Source of the DNA: Nitrosomonas supralitoralis
Lineage (GTDB): Bacteria; Pseudomonadota; Gammaproteobacteria; Burkholderiales; Nitrosomonadaceae
NCBI RefSeq assembly: GCF_003011925.2
Contig: NZ_PXXU01000036.1
Location: 1-36,651, forward strand
Direction of reading: 5' to 3'
Length of the DNA: 36,651 nucleotides
The notes under the pieces: generated by a model
Databases searched by the model: none
What the model was told of the DNA's origin: nothing
Seen by the model: only the letters and a program-made list of their open reading frames with translations
Program-made: the position numbers and the translations under genes
Shown: positions 18,577 through 26,568 of the stretch, piece by piece
How positions within the stretch are numbered: the stretch's first letter is position 1
Layout of the letters: each line of letters begins with the position of its first letter

Positions 18577-19854
18577 TTAAAGATTAACCAAGGTTTGTAA
18601 AACTGCATCCTGAGTTTCAATTGTCTTGGCATTCGCTTGATACATCCGCTGCGCAGTAATCATTTTTACCAATTCAGCGGTTAAATCCACATTGGCAGCT
18701 TCAATTGCAGATGGCTGAAGCGCTCCTAATGTTCCCGAGTTTGGCTGGCCAACCAGGGGCTGACCTGAACTGGGAGTTTCTATCCAACGACCATCGCCAA
18801 TAGGATTTAAACCCTGTGGATTAACAAAATTTGCCAAGACAATTTGTCCCAGCGATCTATTCTGTCCATTGCTATAATTTCCTTGAATCACGCCATCGGC
18901 ACCTGTTGTAAAACCAGCCAGCCGACCAGATGCATATCCATCACTCTGTGATAAATTAACGCCAAAATTAGATCCAAATTGGGTGGCTGTAGTTAGATCC
19001 AAAGCGAAAACCAAGGGGGAACCTGCTCCCAGTGTCGGATCAATGGTTGCCAAATCAACCGACACGTTAAAAGGTGCAGCAGGCGCAGTCAAAGCTCCAT
19101 TGCTATCAAACGTTAATGTTACTGAAGCAGCGCCGTTTAGAGTAACTCCAACAGGAACGCCCGTTGTTGGATCAACTGCACCATCGACACTCGCATACAT
19201 ATTCCATGTATTGGCAGTTGTATCCGATTTCTGAAAATAATAAGAAAAAACATGATCATTCCCCAGACTATCGAAGAACGTTCCAGATCTTGTTTGGTTA
19301 AAGCTCCTGATATTATTTGCATCAAAAGTAGCCACTTCAGGTGCTGTTGCATTTGATGGCAAATTGAAACCCAAGTTGAAAGATGATGTGATTTTGGGAG
19401 GAATATCAGATGTAATAAATTTCAGATTAGTGGGTTGAGCGGAGTTTATATTTCCATCTATATCTGCCGCATATCCGGTTACATTTGTCCCACGAGCATC
19501 CGTTAAAAATCCATTGCCATCAAGACGGAATTGACCATTTCGAGTATAACTAATTTCACCGTGATCACTCATGCGGAAAAAGCCTGGTCCATTTATCGCC
19601 ATATCCAATGGATTATTGGTTGCTGCTATATCTCCCTGGTTAAATGATTGGGCGACTGTGGCTACTCGCGTGCCCGCACCTATCTGAGTACGGGAAGATC
19701 CAGCACCATCCATAGAATTGGCAAATATATCGGTAAATTGAGCTTGAGCTTGTTTGTACCCAACAGTATTCGAATTGGCAATATTGTTACCAACAACATC
19801 CAGATTTGTCGATGCCACATTTAAACCGCTTAATCCTTGTTGAAAACTCATCAT
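18577..19854 (-). CDS. flgE: Flagellar hook protein FlgE
   Basis: Main hook subunit, 425 residues. N-terminal axial motif SFQQGLSGLNVASTNLDV followed by GNNIANSNTVGYKQAQAQF; hook domains in the middle, including MAINGPGFFRMSDHGEISYT and a Ser/Thr-rich exposed domain; C-terminal helix VDLTAELVKMITAQRMYQAN with TIETQDAVLQTLVNL. Two ATGs are adjacent at the start. It is 10 bases after flgD, whose product caps the growing hook. Confidence 0.98.
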   Translation of the reverse strand: MMSFQQGLSGLNVASTNLDVVGNNIANSNTVGYKQAQAQFTDIFANSMDGAGSSRTQIGAGTRVATVAQSFNQGDIAATNNPLDMAINGPGFFRMSDHGEISYTRNGQFRLDGNGFLTDARGTNVTGYAADIDGNINSAQPTNLKFITSDIPPKITSSFNLGFNLPSNATAPEVATFDANNIRSFNQTRSGTFFDSLGNDHVFSYYFQKSDTTANTWNMYASVDGAVDPTTGVPVGVTLNGAASVTLTFDSNGALTAPAAPFNVSVDLATIDPTLGAGSPLVFALDLTTATQFGSNFGVNLSQSDGYASGRLAGFTTGADGVIQGNYSNGQNRSLGQIVLANFVNPQGLNPIGDGRWIETPSSGQPLVGQPNSGTLGALQPSAIEAANVDLTAELVKMITAQRMYQANAKTIETQDAVLQTLVNL

Positions 19855-19864
19855 CTTCTCCTAA

Positions 19865-20533
19865 TCAAAATACCTGCTTAACGTCAGCTAAACTAACCAA
19901 TCCCAACTCATTACCCATATCTAGAAGCGTTCCCAATTCTCCATGGGAAACGCTATTTACTTTACCAAATGAAAGTGTATTGATTTTTACGTCCTTATCA
20001 CCCTGTTTTGCAGTTACTGCAAAGGTATAATCACCGGCAGCAGCTTTAGCGCCACTATCTGTCACGCCATCCCAAGCAAGGGTGCTAATGCCTTGCGGTT
20101 GCACACCAAGATCCATTTTGCGAATGGCAATTCCAGAACTATCAAGTATCGTTACACTGACTTGATCAACCGATTGAGCTAATTCAATCCCAGCTATGGC
20201 ACCATCCTCATCTAAAGCTATTGACTTACCGGGAACAAAAGCACTATGTCCAATCATTCCCAACGCCTCTAATGATCGACTATCATCACTGCTGGAAACC
20301 AATTGCTGCAATGTTGAATTTAATTTATCGATACCTGTCACTGTGCTAATTTGCGCCAATTGACTGGTGACTTCAGCGTTATCCAGCGGTTTCAATGGAT
20401 CCTGATTTTTCATTTGAGTAACTAGAAGCTTCAAAAAGCGATCTTGTGGATTTTCAGCTACTTTTTTAGTATTCGTGCCTGCTGTGGCTCCCGATGAGAT
20501 TGCTTGTGAACTGGCTTGTTGAACTGTATTCAT
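19865..20533 (-). CDS. flgD: Flagellar hook cap / assembly scaffold FlgD
   Basis: Hook-capping protein needed for FlgE polymerisation, shed when the hook is complete. The 222-residue protein has the conserved N-terminal segment RFLKLLVTQMKNQDPLKPLD (33-52) followed by NAEVTSQLAQISTVTGIDKL, and a C-terminal FlgD Ig-like region (GIAIRKMDLGVQPQGISTLA, then WDGVTDSGAKAAAGDYTF). It sits 10 bases from both flgC and flgE. Confidence 0.97.
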   Translation of the reverse strand: MNTVQQASSQAISSGATAGTNTKKVAENPQDRFLKLLVTQMKNQDPLKPLDNAEVTSQLAQISTVTGIDKLNSTLQQLVSSSDDSRSLEALGMIGHSAFVPGKSIALDEDGAIAGIELAQSVDQVSVTILDSSGIAIRKMDLGVQPQGISTLAWDGVTDSGAKAAAGDYTFAVTAKQGDKDVKINTLSFGKVNSVSHGELGTLLDMGNELGLVSLADVKQVF

Positions 20534-20543
20534 TGAAGCTCCT

Positions 20544-20948
20544 TTATTGACCTATGGTCAGAGTTTTTTGTAGCAGTGATTTAGTCGTGTTCATCATATC
20601 GGCACTATTTTGATATGAACGTGAAGCTGACATCATATTAACCATTTCATCGACGACATTGACATTCGGCATCGTTACATAACCATCTTTGTTCGCAAAT
20701 GGATGATTAGGCTCAAATACTTGCCGCATCGGTGAAGGATCGTGGATCACTCCTGCAACCTTAACTCCACTCGCCCCATTGGCTTCCGCGCGTAATGTAC
20801 TAAAAACTACTTGACGCCCACGATAAGGCTCACCGGTTGAACTTGTTACACTATCCGCATTTGAAAGATTACTCGCTACCACATTCAATCGTTGCGACTG
20901 CGCAGACATAGCCGAACTCGCAATACCAAACACATTAAATAACGACAT
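20544..20948 (-). CDS. flgC: Flagellar proximal rod protein FlgC
   Basis: Rod subunit of 134 residues, the usual size. N-terminal motif FGIASSAMSAQSQRLNVVAS followed by NLSNADS; C-terminal helix VNVVDEMVNMMSASRSYQNS with ADMMNTTKSLLQKTLTIGQ. Start codon is 3 bases after the flgB stop, so translation is probably coupled. Confidence 0.98.
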   Translation of the reverse strand: MSLFNVFGIASSAMSAQSQRLNVVASNLSNADSVTSSTGEPYRGRQVVFSTLRAEANGASGVKVAGVIHDPSPMRQVFEPNHPFANKDGYVTMPNVNVVDEMVNMMSASRSYQNSADMMNTTKSLLQKTLTIGQ

Positions 20949-20951
20949 TTT

Positions 20952-21362
20952 TTATCTCTCCTGCATGGCTAATGATAATTGTCTAAATTCAGCATTAAGA
21001 AATGTAATGCTCGCATCGTATTTAATTGCGTTGTCAGCAAATCGAGTACGTTCCATATCCATATCAACTGTGTTTCCATCTGCGCTGGGTTGTAAAGGAA
21101 CACGATATAAAATGTTGTCACCAAATAACCCAGCTGCAGAGGAATTAATGTGCATTGACGATGTCGTATTAAGGTTTACTTTTTTCAGGTCTGCAGTTGA
21201 GGAAAGCTTTGCTTGAAGCATACTGGCAAAGTCAATATCTTTTGCCTTAAAATTAGGGGTATCGGCATTGGCAACATTGCCTGAAAGTAATTCTTGCCTT
21301 GCAACCCTTAAACTTAAAGCGTTATGGTGATAATTTAATTCTTTATCAAGTTTGTTAATCAT
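20952..21362 (-). CDS. flgB: Flagellar proximal rod protein FlgB
   Basis: First rod subunit and first gene of the flgBCDEFGHIJKL cluster. The 136 residues include the conserved RQELLSGNVANADTPNFKAK followed by DIDFASML, and the closing segment ALKYDA-like NAIKYDASITFLNAEFRQLS. The divergent 219-base gap to flgA carries the cluster promoter. Confidence 0.98.
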   Translation of the reverse strand: MINKLDKELNYHHNALSLRVARQELLSGNVANADTPNFKAKDIDFASMLQAKLSSTADLKKVNLNTTSSMHINSSAAGLFGDNILYRVPLQPSADGNTVDMDMERTRFADNAIKYDASITFLNAEFRQLSLAMQER

Positions 21363-21420
21363 CTTTTAAATCGCCTTAATCAAATAACTTTCTATTCATC
21401 AATTAGCATTTAACATGCCA

Positions 21421-21450
21421 ACTATAGTAAATGTTCTGAACGATAGACAA
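21421..21450 (-). promoter_or_regulatory. Candidate sigma-70-type promoter for the flgB cluster
   Basis: On the minus strand TTGTCT (21450-21445) and TATAGT (21426-21421) are separated by 18 bases, matching 4 of 6 and 5 of 6 consensus positions. Transcription would begin about 50 bases upstream of the flgB ATG. I looked for FliA (TAAA, 15 bases, GCCGATAA) and sigma-54 (GG-GC) signatures here and found no convincing one. Confidence 0.35.
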
Positions 21451-21499
21451 ATCAACAATAAAGACAAGAAACAGACGTTATCTTTAAGCATGGTTACTA

Positions 21500-21551
21500 T
21501 TGCCCAAGTTTAACATGTAGGTATAGCGGCAATATTTGCCGTAAACGGCAA
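21500..21551 (+). promoter_or_regulatory. Candidate flgA promoter with palindromic operator-like site
   Basis: TTGCCC (21500-21505) and TATAGC (21522-21527) are 16 bases apart, a weak promoter pair reading toward flgA. Directly at the expected start lies the inverted repeat CGGCAATATTTGCCG (21527-21541), six-base arms around a 3-base centre, and a third CGGCAA half-site follows at 21546-21551. A palindrome over the start site plus a direct repeat is what a repressor or activator site would look like. The regulator is unknown. Confidence 0.3.
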
Positions 21552-21581
21552 AAACGAAAGGACGAGTGGACAAATAAATTT

Positions 21582-22307
21582 ATGATACGTTACCTAATGC
21601 TAAATCTTTGCCTGCCCATGATAGTGCTTATATTCTTTTCTTCCCATGTATTGGCATCTCGACACAGTACGGCTCCTCCTAATCAAGAGCTTTCTCAAAT
21701 AAGAAATGCAATTGAGAATTTCATCTACAGCAATACAGCAACACTACCCGGCCAAGTAATTGTGAATGTCGGTCAAATTGACAAACATTTAACGCTTCCA
21801 ATATGTCCGCAATTAGAGCCTTTTATTCCGGCAGGCAATCGCTTATGGGGAAAAACTTCTATTGGCGTTCGTTGTAATAGCGAGTTTGCAACTTGGATCA
21901 TATACGTGCAAAGTGAGATAAATGTAATGTCGAATGTATTACATACCGCACGGCCTATCTCTATTGGACAAATCATGACTTATGAGGATATAGCGCCTCA
22001 GAATGTCAATTTGGCACAACTGCCCGAAGGCATACTCACTGATGCCTCACAAATAGTCGGTAAAGTTGCCGCAACCAATCTACCTGCCGGTCAACCGCTG
22101 CGTCCACAAATGCTTCGCGCTCCTTTTGTAATCCTGCGTGGGCAAACCGTCAATCTAGTTGTACAAGGTCGCGGATTTAATATCCAATCGGAAGGACAAG
22201 CATTAGCTGATGCAACAGATGGTCAGGTAGTTCAAGTCCGTAATAAATCAGGGCGAATCATCAGTGGACTGGCACGCCCCAATTCGATTGTCGAAATAAG
22301 GCCATAA
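21582..22307 (+). CDS. flgA: Flagellar P-ring assembly chaperone FlgA
   Basis: Periplasmic chaperone for FlgI polymerisation. The 241-residue precursor has a signal peptide (hydrophobic LCLPMIVLIFFSSHVLA, cleavage near residue 25) and a C-terminal SAF/ChapFlgA domain (ARPISIGQIMTYEDIAPQNV; LPAGQPLRPQMLRAPFVILR; GQTVNLVVQGRGFNIQSEGQ; NKSGRIISGLA). It is divergent from flgB. In many betaproteobacteria flgM and flgN follow flgA; here an acyl carrier protein follows instead, so the anti-sigma factor and junction-protein chaperone must be encoded elsewhere or be absent. Confidence 0.96.
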   Translation: MIRYLMLNLCLPMIVLIFFSSHVLASRHSTAPPNQELSQIRNAIENFIYSNTATLPGQVIVNVGQIDKHLTLPICPQLEPFIPAGNRLWGKTSIGVRCNSEFATWIIYVQSEINVMSNVLHTARPISIGQIMTYEDIAPQNVNLAQLPEGILTDASQIVGKVAATNLPAGQPLRPQMLRAPFVILRGQTVNLVVQGRGFNIQSEGQALADATDGQVVQVRNKSGRIISGLARPNSIVEIRP

Positions 22308-22443
22308 TGAATAGTCAATAGAATTATTTCGCATAAAAACAACCAGACGCTAAAAACTTTCATATATATCAGTGATAATGAATCGAATCAGATTTATAAT
22401 TATGAATTGCACTGAAATACCTAATAACAAATAATTTTTTACT

Positions 22444-22722
22444 GTGATTAAATTAAACCATACCCTTGAAGTTAAAAAAATTCTGACTGACACATTGGGA
22501 TTAGGCAAACGGCTTGATGCAATGGAACCAGATGCGAGATTGCTCGGCAGTATCCCTGAGCTTGATTCAGTTGCAGTCGTTACGATTATCCTGGCTTTAG
22601 AAAAGGAATTTTCCATTTCAATCAAAGATGACGAGATCAGTACCAAAACTTTTGAAAAACTTAGTTCATTGGTTAACTTAGTAGAAGTAAAGCTGGCTGA
22701 GAAAAGTAAGCAGCCAGCTTAG
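22444..22722 (+). CDS. Acyl carrier protein, exosortase-associated type
   Basis: A 92-residue four-helix carrier protein. The serine for phosphopantetheine attachment lies in IPELDSVAVVTIILALEKEF (about residues 38-57), with DS as in all ACPs. The combination LLGSIPELDSVAVV strongly resembles the ACP found with exosortase/PEP-CTERM exopolysaccharide loci and differs from fatty-acid AcpP (DSLDTVE). This is family recognition by memory. The start is GTG at 22444, after an in-frame TAA at 22432; no good ribosome site is seen. No acyl-CoA ligase or exosortase gene is near, so it is a solitary copy between flgA and an Mth938-like gene. Confidence 0.82.
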   Translation: MIKLNHTLEVKKILTDTLGLGKRLDAMEPDARLLGSIPELDSVAVVTIILALEKEFSISIKDDEISTKTFEKLSSLVNLVEVKLAEKSKQPA

Positions 22723-22818
22723 ATCTGCTTCAAAAACGCATACACGATGTTGGTTGTAATCTAGTTTAATTCATGCATAATCGTTATCGATACGATTAAA
22801 TTATTATGGAGCGCAACG

Positions 22819-23187
22819 TTGAAATTACACCTTGCTAATTTCTCTCATCAGTATATTTTCACAGGATATGGTGACGGGTATGTAGTAATCAATCAAATAA
22901 GATATGAAAAGAATTTGATTGTATTGCCGGATAAGCTGATTGAAAACTGGCCGGTTATTTCAGTTTCTGAACTTGAAATTCAGCATTTCGAACATTTGTT
23001 GCCTCAGGCACCTGAAATCATTGTTCTAGGAACAGGTATCTCACATAAATTTCCACATCATTCTTTGTTGAGCCAAGTAGCCAAAATGGGTGTTGGAATT
23101 GAAGTTATGGATACAAAAGCTTGCTGCCGCACTTATAATATATTGGTTGAAGAGGGGCGACGTGTCGCAGCGGCTCTACTTATATAA
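22819..23187 (+). CDS. Mth938-like domain protein (DUF498 family)
   Basis: A 122-residue soluble protein of the Mth938-like fold, related to the mitochondrial complex I assembly factor NDUFAF3. Motifs: the paired strands in FTGYGDGYVVINQIRYEKNL, the core PEIIVLGTGISHKFP (about 64-78), then the helix and VGIEVMDTKACCRTYNILVE, and a closing GRRVAAALL. The start codon is TTG at 22819 with GGAG about 8 bases upstream. Function in bacteria is not established. Confidence 0.88.
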   Translation: MKLHLANFSHQYIFTGYGDGYVVINQIRYEKNLIVLPDKLIENWPVISVSELEIQHFEHLLPQAPEIIVLGTGISHKFPHHSLLSQVAKMGVGIEVMDTKACCRTYNILVEEGRRVAAALLI

Positions 23188-23266
23188 CAAAATAATCAGT
23201 TTAATTAATTCTGTAATCACTATAAGTCGGTTTTAACTTCACCAATCACAAAAGAGTGTTCATTCA

Positions 23267-23300
23267 CCATTTCTTTATTATAAGTTTTAAAAAGAAATGG
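23267..23300. promoter_or_regulatory. 10-bp inverted repeat upstream of the small exported protein gene
   Basis: CCATTTCTTT (23267-23276) and AAAGAAATGG (23291-23300) are exact reverse complements with a 14-base loop. There is no following T-run on either strand, so it is not an obvious terminator for the Mth938-like gene. It may be an operator or a leader RNA stem for the gene starting at 23391. Confidence 0.35.
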
Positions 23301-23390
23301 CCATTACAGTCATGATTGTGATAAATTCATGGTTGGTAAGTCAGGTATATAAAATTGGCTTCCTTCATAACATTAATATAGGAGTTGAAA

Positions 23391-23618
23391 ATGAGCAAGT
23401 TTTTGGTCGCTGCAATCGGTTTAGTTTTTTTACTGGGATCTTCTGTCACTATGGCAAGCGGAAACAAAGAATCTTCCATGCCACCGATGGCTGCCCAGGA
23501 CATCTTGAATAAAATGGCATGTGCAGACAAAAAAGACGGTGAAAAAATCAGAGATCGCACTGATGGTGAAATGGTTACCTGCCCAGCTAAAATAAAACAA
23601 CCAAATTTTGGTAAATAA
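23391..23618 (+). CDS. Small exported protein of unknown function
   Basis: 75 residues. The ATG at 23391 is preceded at 6 bases by AGGAG, a strong ribosome site; the in-frame TTG two codons earlier overlaps that region and is rejected. The first 23 residues form a signal peptide (SKFLVAAIGLVFLLGSSV then TMA, cleavage before SGN). The mature part is about 52 residues, Lys/Asp/Met-rich, with two cysteines in MACADKKDG and MVTCPAKIK that could form one disulfide in the periplasm. I do not recognise the family. Strong translation signal and separate transcription unit suggest an abundant small secreted protein. Confidence 0.8.
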   Translation: MSKFLVAAIGLVFLLGSSVTMASGNKESSMPPMAAQDILNKMACADKKDGEKIRDRTDGEMVTCPAKIKQPNFGK

Positions 23619-24055
23619 TAATAAGCTAGTTGCAAATCGTTAATAAATAGGTCAAGCTAGGATAGAAAAGCTTTTTTCTGCTTCATCTACATAAATCGAG
23701 TAGATTGAATAGAGAATAAAAAAATTAAGCAACTGTCAGCTTGGCCTATGTTTTGTTATACCAAACGAAAGAAATAAGTCTCGTAGTACACTGATAATCA
23801 ATTAGCAAACCGAATGCTATTCCTATGGATTGTATCATTGAGATCATCCGACACAACTACCTAAGATAATTTATCAAGACAATCATTTAATTACATAACA
23901 AATCATTATCTAAATCAATAGAATTTCTACTAGAAATTAGCACACCATAAAAATATTTTGATAATAAAACTTTTAAATGATAATTTTCTCGCTCATAAAA
24001 TGTGTGAATTGATATTAACTTAATTTGCAATTTTTATTCAATGAGAGGGAGAAGA
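23619..24055. other. Structured AT-rich intergenic region before pbpG
   Basis: No gene is seen in these 437 bases, but there is more inverted symmetry than expected. AUAGGUCAAGCU (23647-23658) pairs with AGCUUGGCCUAU (23738-23749) with one G-U pair. ATCTAC/GTAGAT (23685-23690 / 23700-23705) forms an inner stem. AAGCT (23654-23658) can alternatively pair with AGCTT (23669-23673), which runs into six Ts (23672-23677). Further on lies the palindrome at 23922-23938. Confidence 0.45.
23922..23938. promoter_or_regulatory. Perfect 17-bp palindrome, operator-like
   Basis: AATTTCTA (23922-23929), a central C, and TAGAAATT (23931-23938) form an exact two-fold symmetric site 118 bases before the pbpG start chosen here. 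Symmetric 8-base half-sites suit a dimeric helix-turn-helix regulator. AT-rich background raises the chance of spurious palindromes. Confidence 0.35.
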
Positions 24056-24946
24056 GTGAAACAAATATTTATTTTATCTTGCATCTTATTTTTTTATGCG
24101 GGTAATTTACTGGCACAAAAAAACAGTCTGGATATCAAGTCTCATGCTGCGCTTGTTTTTAACGCAAAGAATGAGCATGTCATTTACGACAAGAACGCCG
24201 ATAAGGTTATGCCCATTGCTTCGATCACCAAGCTGATGACTGCCATAGTCACACTTGATGCACGTTTATCGCCGAATGAAATCCTCTCGATAGAAAATGC
24301 TGATGTCGATAAGTTAAAGTACACGACTTCTCGACTACCTGTAGGCAGCAAGCTTTCTCGGCATGAATTGTTGAAACTGTCGCTCATGTCCTCAGAAAAC
24401 AGGGCTGCGGCGGCACTAGGTCGCACCTATCCCGGAGGCACCAAGGCATTTGTGAATGCCATGAACATTAAAGCCAAACAACTTGGTATGTTTAACAGCC
24501 AATTTGTTGAACCTACCGGATTAAGCAGTAATAATGTAGCAACCGCGCGCGATTTAGCAAAGCTGGTCGCGGCTTCCAACAGCTATGCAATTATCCGTGA
24601 ATTTTCCACCACATCGCAACATTCCGTATCGCCAGGAAACAGGCGCGGCCCGTTGCAATATGTCAATTCCAATAGTTTGGTACGTAGCCAAAACTGGACT
24701 ATCGACGTTTCCAAAACAGGCTATCTGAATGAAGCCGGGCGCTGTTTAGTCATGCACACCAAAATTTCTGGACAGCCCGTTGTCATTGTGCTTCTCAATT
24801 CGTGGGGTAAAAATACGCGGATCGGAGACGCAAATCGTGTCAAAAAATGGATTGAAAGCAATCAGGTAGCAAGCAAGAATAACAAAAATGAATCAGACCA
24901 GAAACTTTTGCTTACTGCAAAACCGACCCTCAGTAAAAACCATTAA
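24056..24946 (+). CDS. pbpG: D-alanyl-D-alanine endopeptidase (PBP7 type)
   Basis: Periplasmic serine peptidase of the S11 family that cuts D-Ala-mDAP cross-links. With the GTG at 24056 as start the protein has 296 residues. The purine-rich GAGAGGGAGAAGA just before this GTG is a good ribosome site, whereas the in-frame ATG at 24041 lies inside it and has none upstream. After the signal peptide (IFILSCILFFYAGNLLA) come the catalytic motifs SITK (Ser56, Lys59), SEN (113-115) and KTG (220-222), all intact. Size and motif spacing suit PBP7/PbpG rather than the longer PBP5 carboxypeptidases. The 3' end overlaps the convergent M32 peptidase by 4 bases. Confidence 0.92.
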   Translation: MKQIFILSCILFFYAGNLLAQKNSLDIKSHAALVFNAKNEHVIYDKNADKVMPIASITKLMTAIVTLDARLSPNEILSIENADVDKLKYTTSRLPVGSKLSRHELLKLSLMSSENRAAAALGRTYPGGTKAFVNAMNIKAKQLGMFNSQFVEPTGLSSNNVATARDLAKLVAASNSYAIIREFSTTSQHSVSPGNRRGPLQYVNSNSLVRSQNWTIDVSKTGYLNEAGRCLVMHTKISGQPVVIVLLNSWGKNTRIGDANRVKKWIESNQVASKNNKNESDQKLLLTAKPTLSKNH

Positions 24947-26454
24947 CCCAGCTGATAAATTTCACCGTATTTAGTTTTTAAGTAACCAATAAAATGATCC
25001 GGATTCAAAGCTTCACCTGTCACACGCTGCACGAGTTCTTGCGGCGTGTAAAGTCTGCCTTGACGATGAATTTTTTCGTTTAACCAGACTTTAATCGGTG
25101 CAAAATTACCTGAAGCAATGTTTTTTTTCGTATCAGGCTGCTCCCGAAGTAATGTGTTATAAAATTGGCATGCATACATCGCGCCCAATGTATACGAAGG
25201 AAAATACCCAAATGCCCCTCCGCTCCAATGCGAATCCTGCAATACACCCAACGTATCAGAGGGCGGCTTAATTCCAAGATATTTCTGCATCGATTCATTC
25301 CAAATCTCCGGAAGATCATCAACTCGCATCGAACCTTCAAACAGGCCCTTCTCGATTTCATAGCGCAATATGACATGCAAAGGGTAAGTCACTTCATCTG
25401 CTTCCACGCGAATCAAATCCGGCTTACAAGTATTAATCGCGCGATAAAACGAATCCACGTCAGCAGATTTTAGATTTTCTGGAAATGCTGCGCGGATCGT
25501 ATCGAAATAATGCGAGCAAAACGGCTTGCTTTGCGCAACCATGCGCTCCCAGAACAATGACTGGGACTCATGAATTCCCATCGTCAAGGATTCCGAAGCG
25601 GGCACATCTCCCAACTCATGTGGACGCCCCTGTTCGTACAATGCATGACCGGTTTCATGAATCACAGAATACAATGATTCGATAAAATCACTATCCTTAT
25701 AACGTGTCGTAATCCGCACATCAGTCGGATGACTGCCGCCGCAAAAAGGGTGCACCGACACATCAATACGCCCTTGAGCAATATTAAAACCAATGTCCTG
25801 GCTGATTGCACGTGCCAGTGCTTCCTGCTTATCCAGTGCAAACCTACCCTGCAAGAATGATGTATCTGGCTGCAGAGGTTGACTCTGAATGGCTTCAATC
25901 AACGGGATCAATTCCTGTTTCAGACACTCAAAGATGGGTGTGATCATATCCATTGTTGTACCGCGCTCGAACAGATCAATATTGGCATCATATGGCTTCA
26001 ACTCCGGCGATATGCGCTGCGCCCATTCTGTCTTTAATTCCAGAAAACGCTTCAACACCGGCGCAAAATCGGAAAACTTATTCTCTTGCCGCGCTATCAC
26101 CCAAATCCCCTGCCCACGCGAACCCAGTTCTGCCAACTCCTGCACCAACCGCTTCGGCACCTTGGTTTCCAATTCATAACTATGCAGTGCTTCGCGGATA
26201 TTGCAGCGCTCCACCTCATTCAAATGATCAAAATTCTTTTCTTTCAGTTCATTCAGACAATCCCCCAACGCAGGATCGGTCATGCGCTCATGAATCACCC
26301 CTGCCAGCGCTGCAATCTGCTTCGCGCGGGCTTCACTGGCACCTGCAGGCATCATCACTTCCTGATCCCACCCCAGCGTGCTCATCACACCATTCAAATG
26401 AGTAATCTCTTCCAGTTTCTGAACTAAATTTTGATAATGTCGATCCATAGTCAT
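24943..26454 (-). CDS. M32 family carboxypeptidase Taq
   Basis: Cytoplasmic zinc metallocarboxypeptidase of 503 residues. The zinc motif HETGH is in SVIHETGHALYEQGRPHE (about residues 262-279), followed by the downstream Glu region IHESQSLFWERMV, both signatures of M32. The N-terminus (HLNGVMSTLGWDQEVMMPAG) is typical. Two ATGs are 6 bases apart; GAGTGGA precedes the first. It converges on pbpG with a 4-base overlap of stop codons and is divergent from hemJ. Confidence 0.95.
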   Translation of the reverse strand: MTMDRHYQNLVQKLEEITHLNGVMSTLGWDQEVMMPAGASEARAKQIAALAGVIHERMTDPALGDCLNELKEKNFDHLNEVERCNIREALHSYELETKVPKRLVQELAELGSRGQGIWVIARQENKFSDFAPVLKRFLELKTEWAQRISPELKPYDANIDLFERGTTMDMITPIFECLKQELIPLIEAIQSQPLQPDTSFLQGRFALDKQEALARAISQDIGFNIAQGRIDVSVHPFCGGSHPTDVRITTRYKDSDFIESLYSVIHETGHALYEQGRPHELGDVPASESLTMGIHESQSLFWERMVAQSKPFCSHYFDTIRAAFPENLKSADVDSFYRAINTCKPDLIRVEADEVTYPLHVILRYEIEKGLFEGSMRVDDLPEIWNESMQKYLGIKPPSDTLGVLQDSHWSGGAFGYFPSYTLGAMYACQFYNTLLREQPDTKKNIASGNFAPIKVWLNEKIHRQGRLYTPQELVQRVTGEALNPDHFIGYLKTKYGEIYQLG

Positions 26455-26568
26455 TCCACTCTTTAATCAAAATACTAACAATTACACATAATCCCCTAAT
26501 CTCAGGGAATAGCGCTAAAATCACAATCTCCATTTCGTACAACTTTAACACTAATCATTCACACAAAC

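Noticed and set aside
23922..23938. Resemblance of AATTTCTAC to Cas12a-type CRISPR repeat ends
   Set aside because: Single occurrence, no repeated units or spacers, no cas genes nearby.
24041..24055. ATG start for pbpG five codons upstream
   Set aside because: It lies within the purine-rich ribosome site for the GTG at 24056 and has no site of its own.
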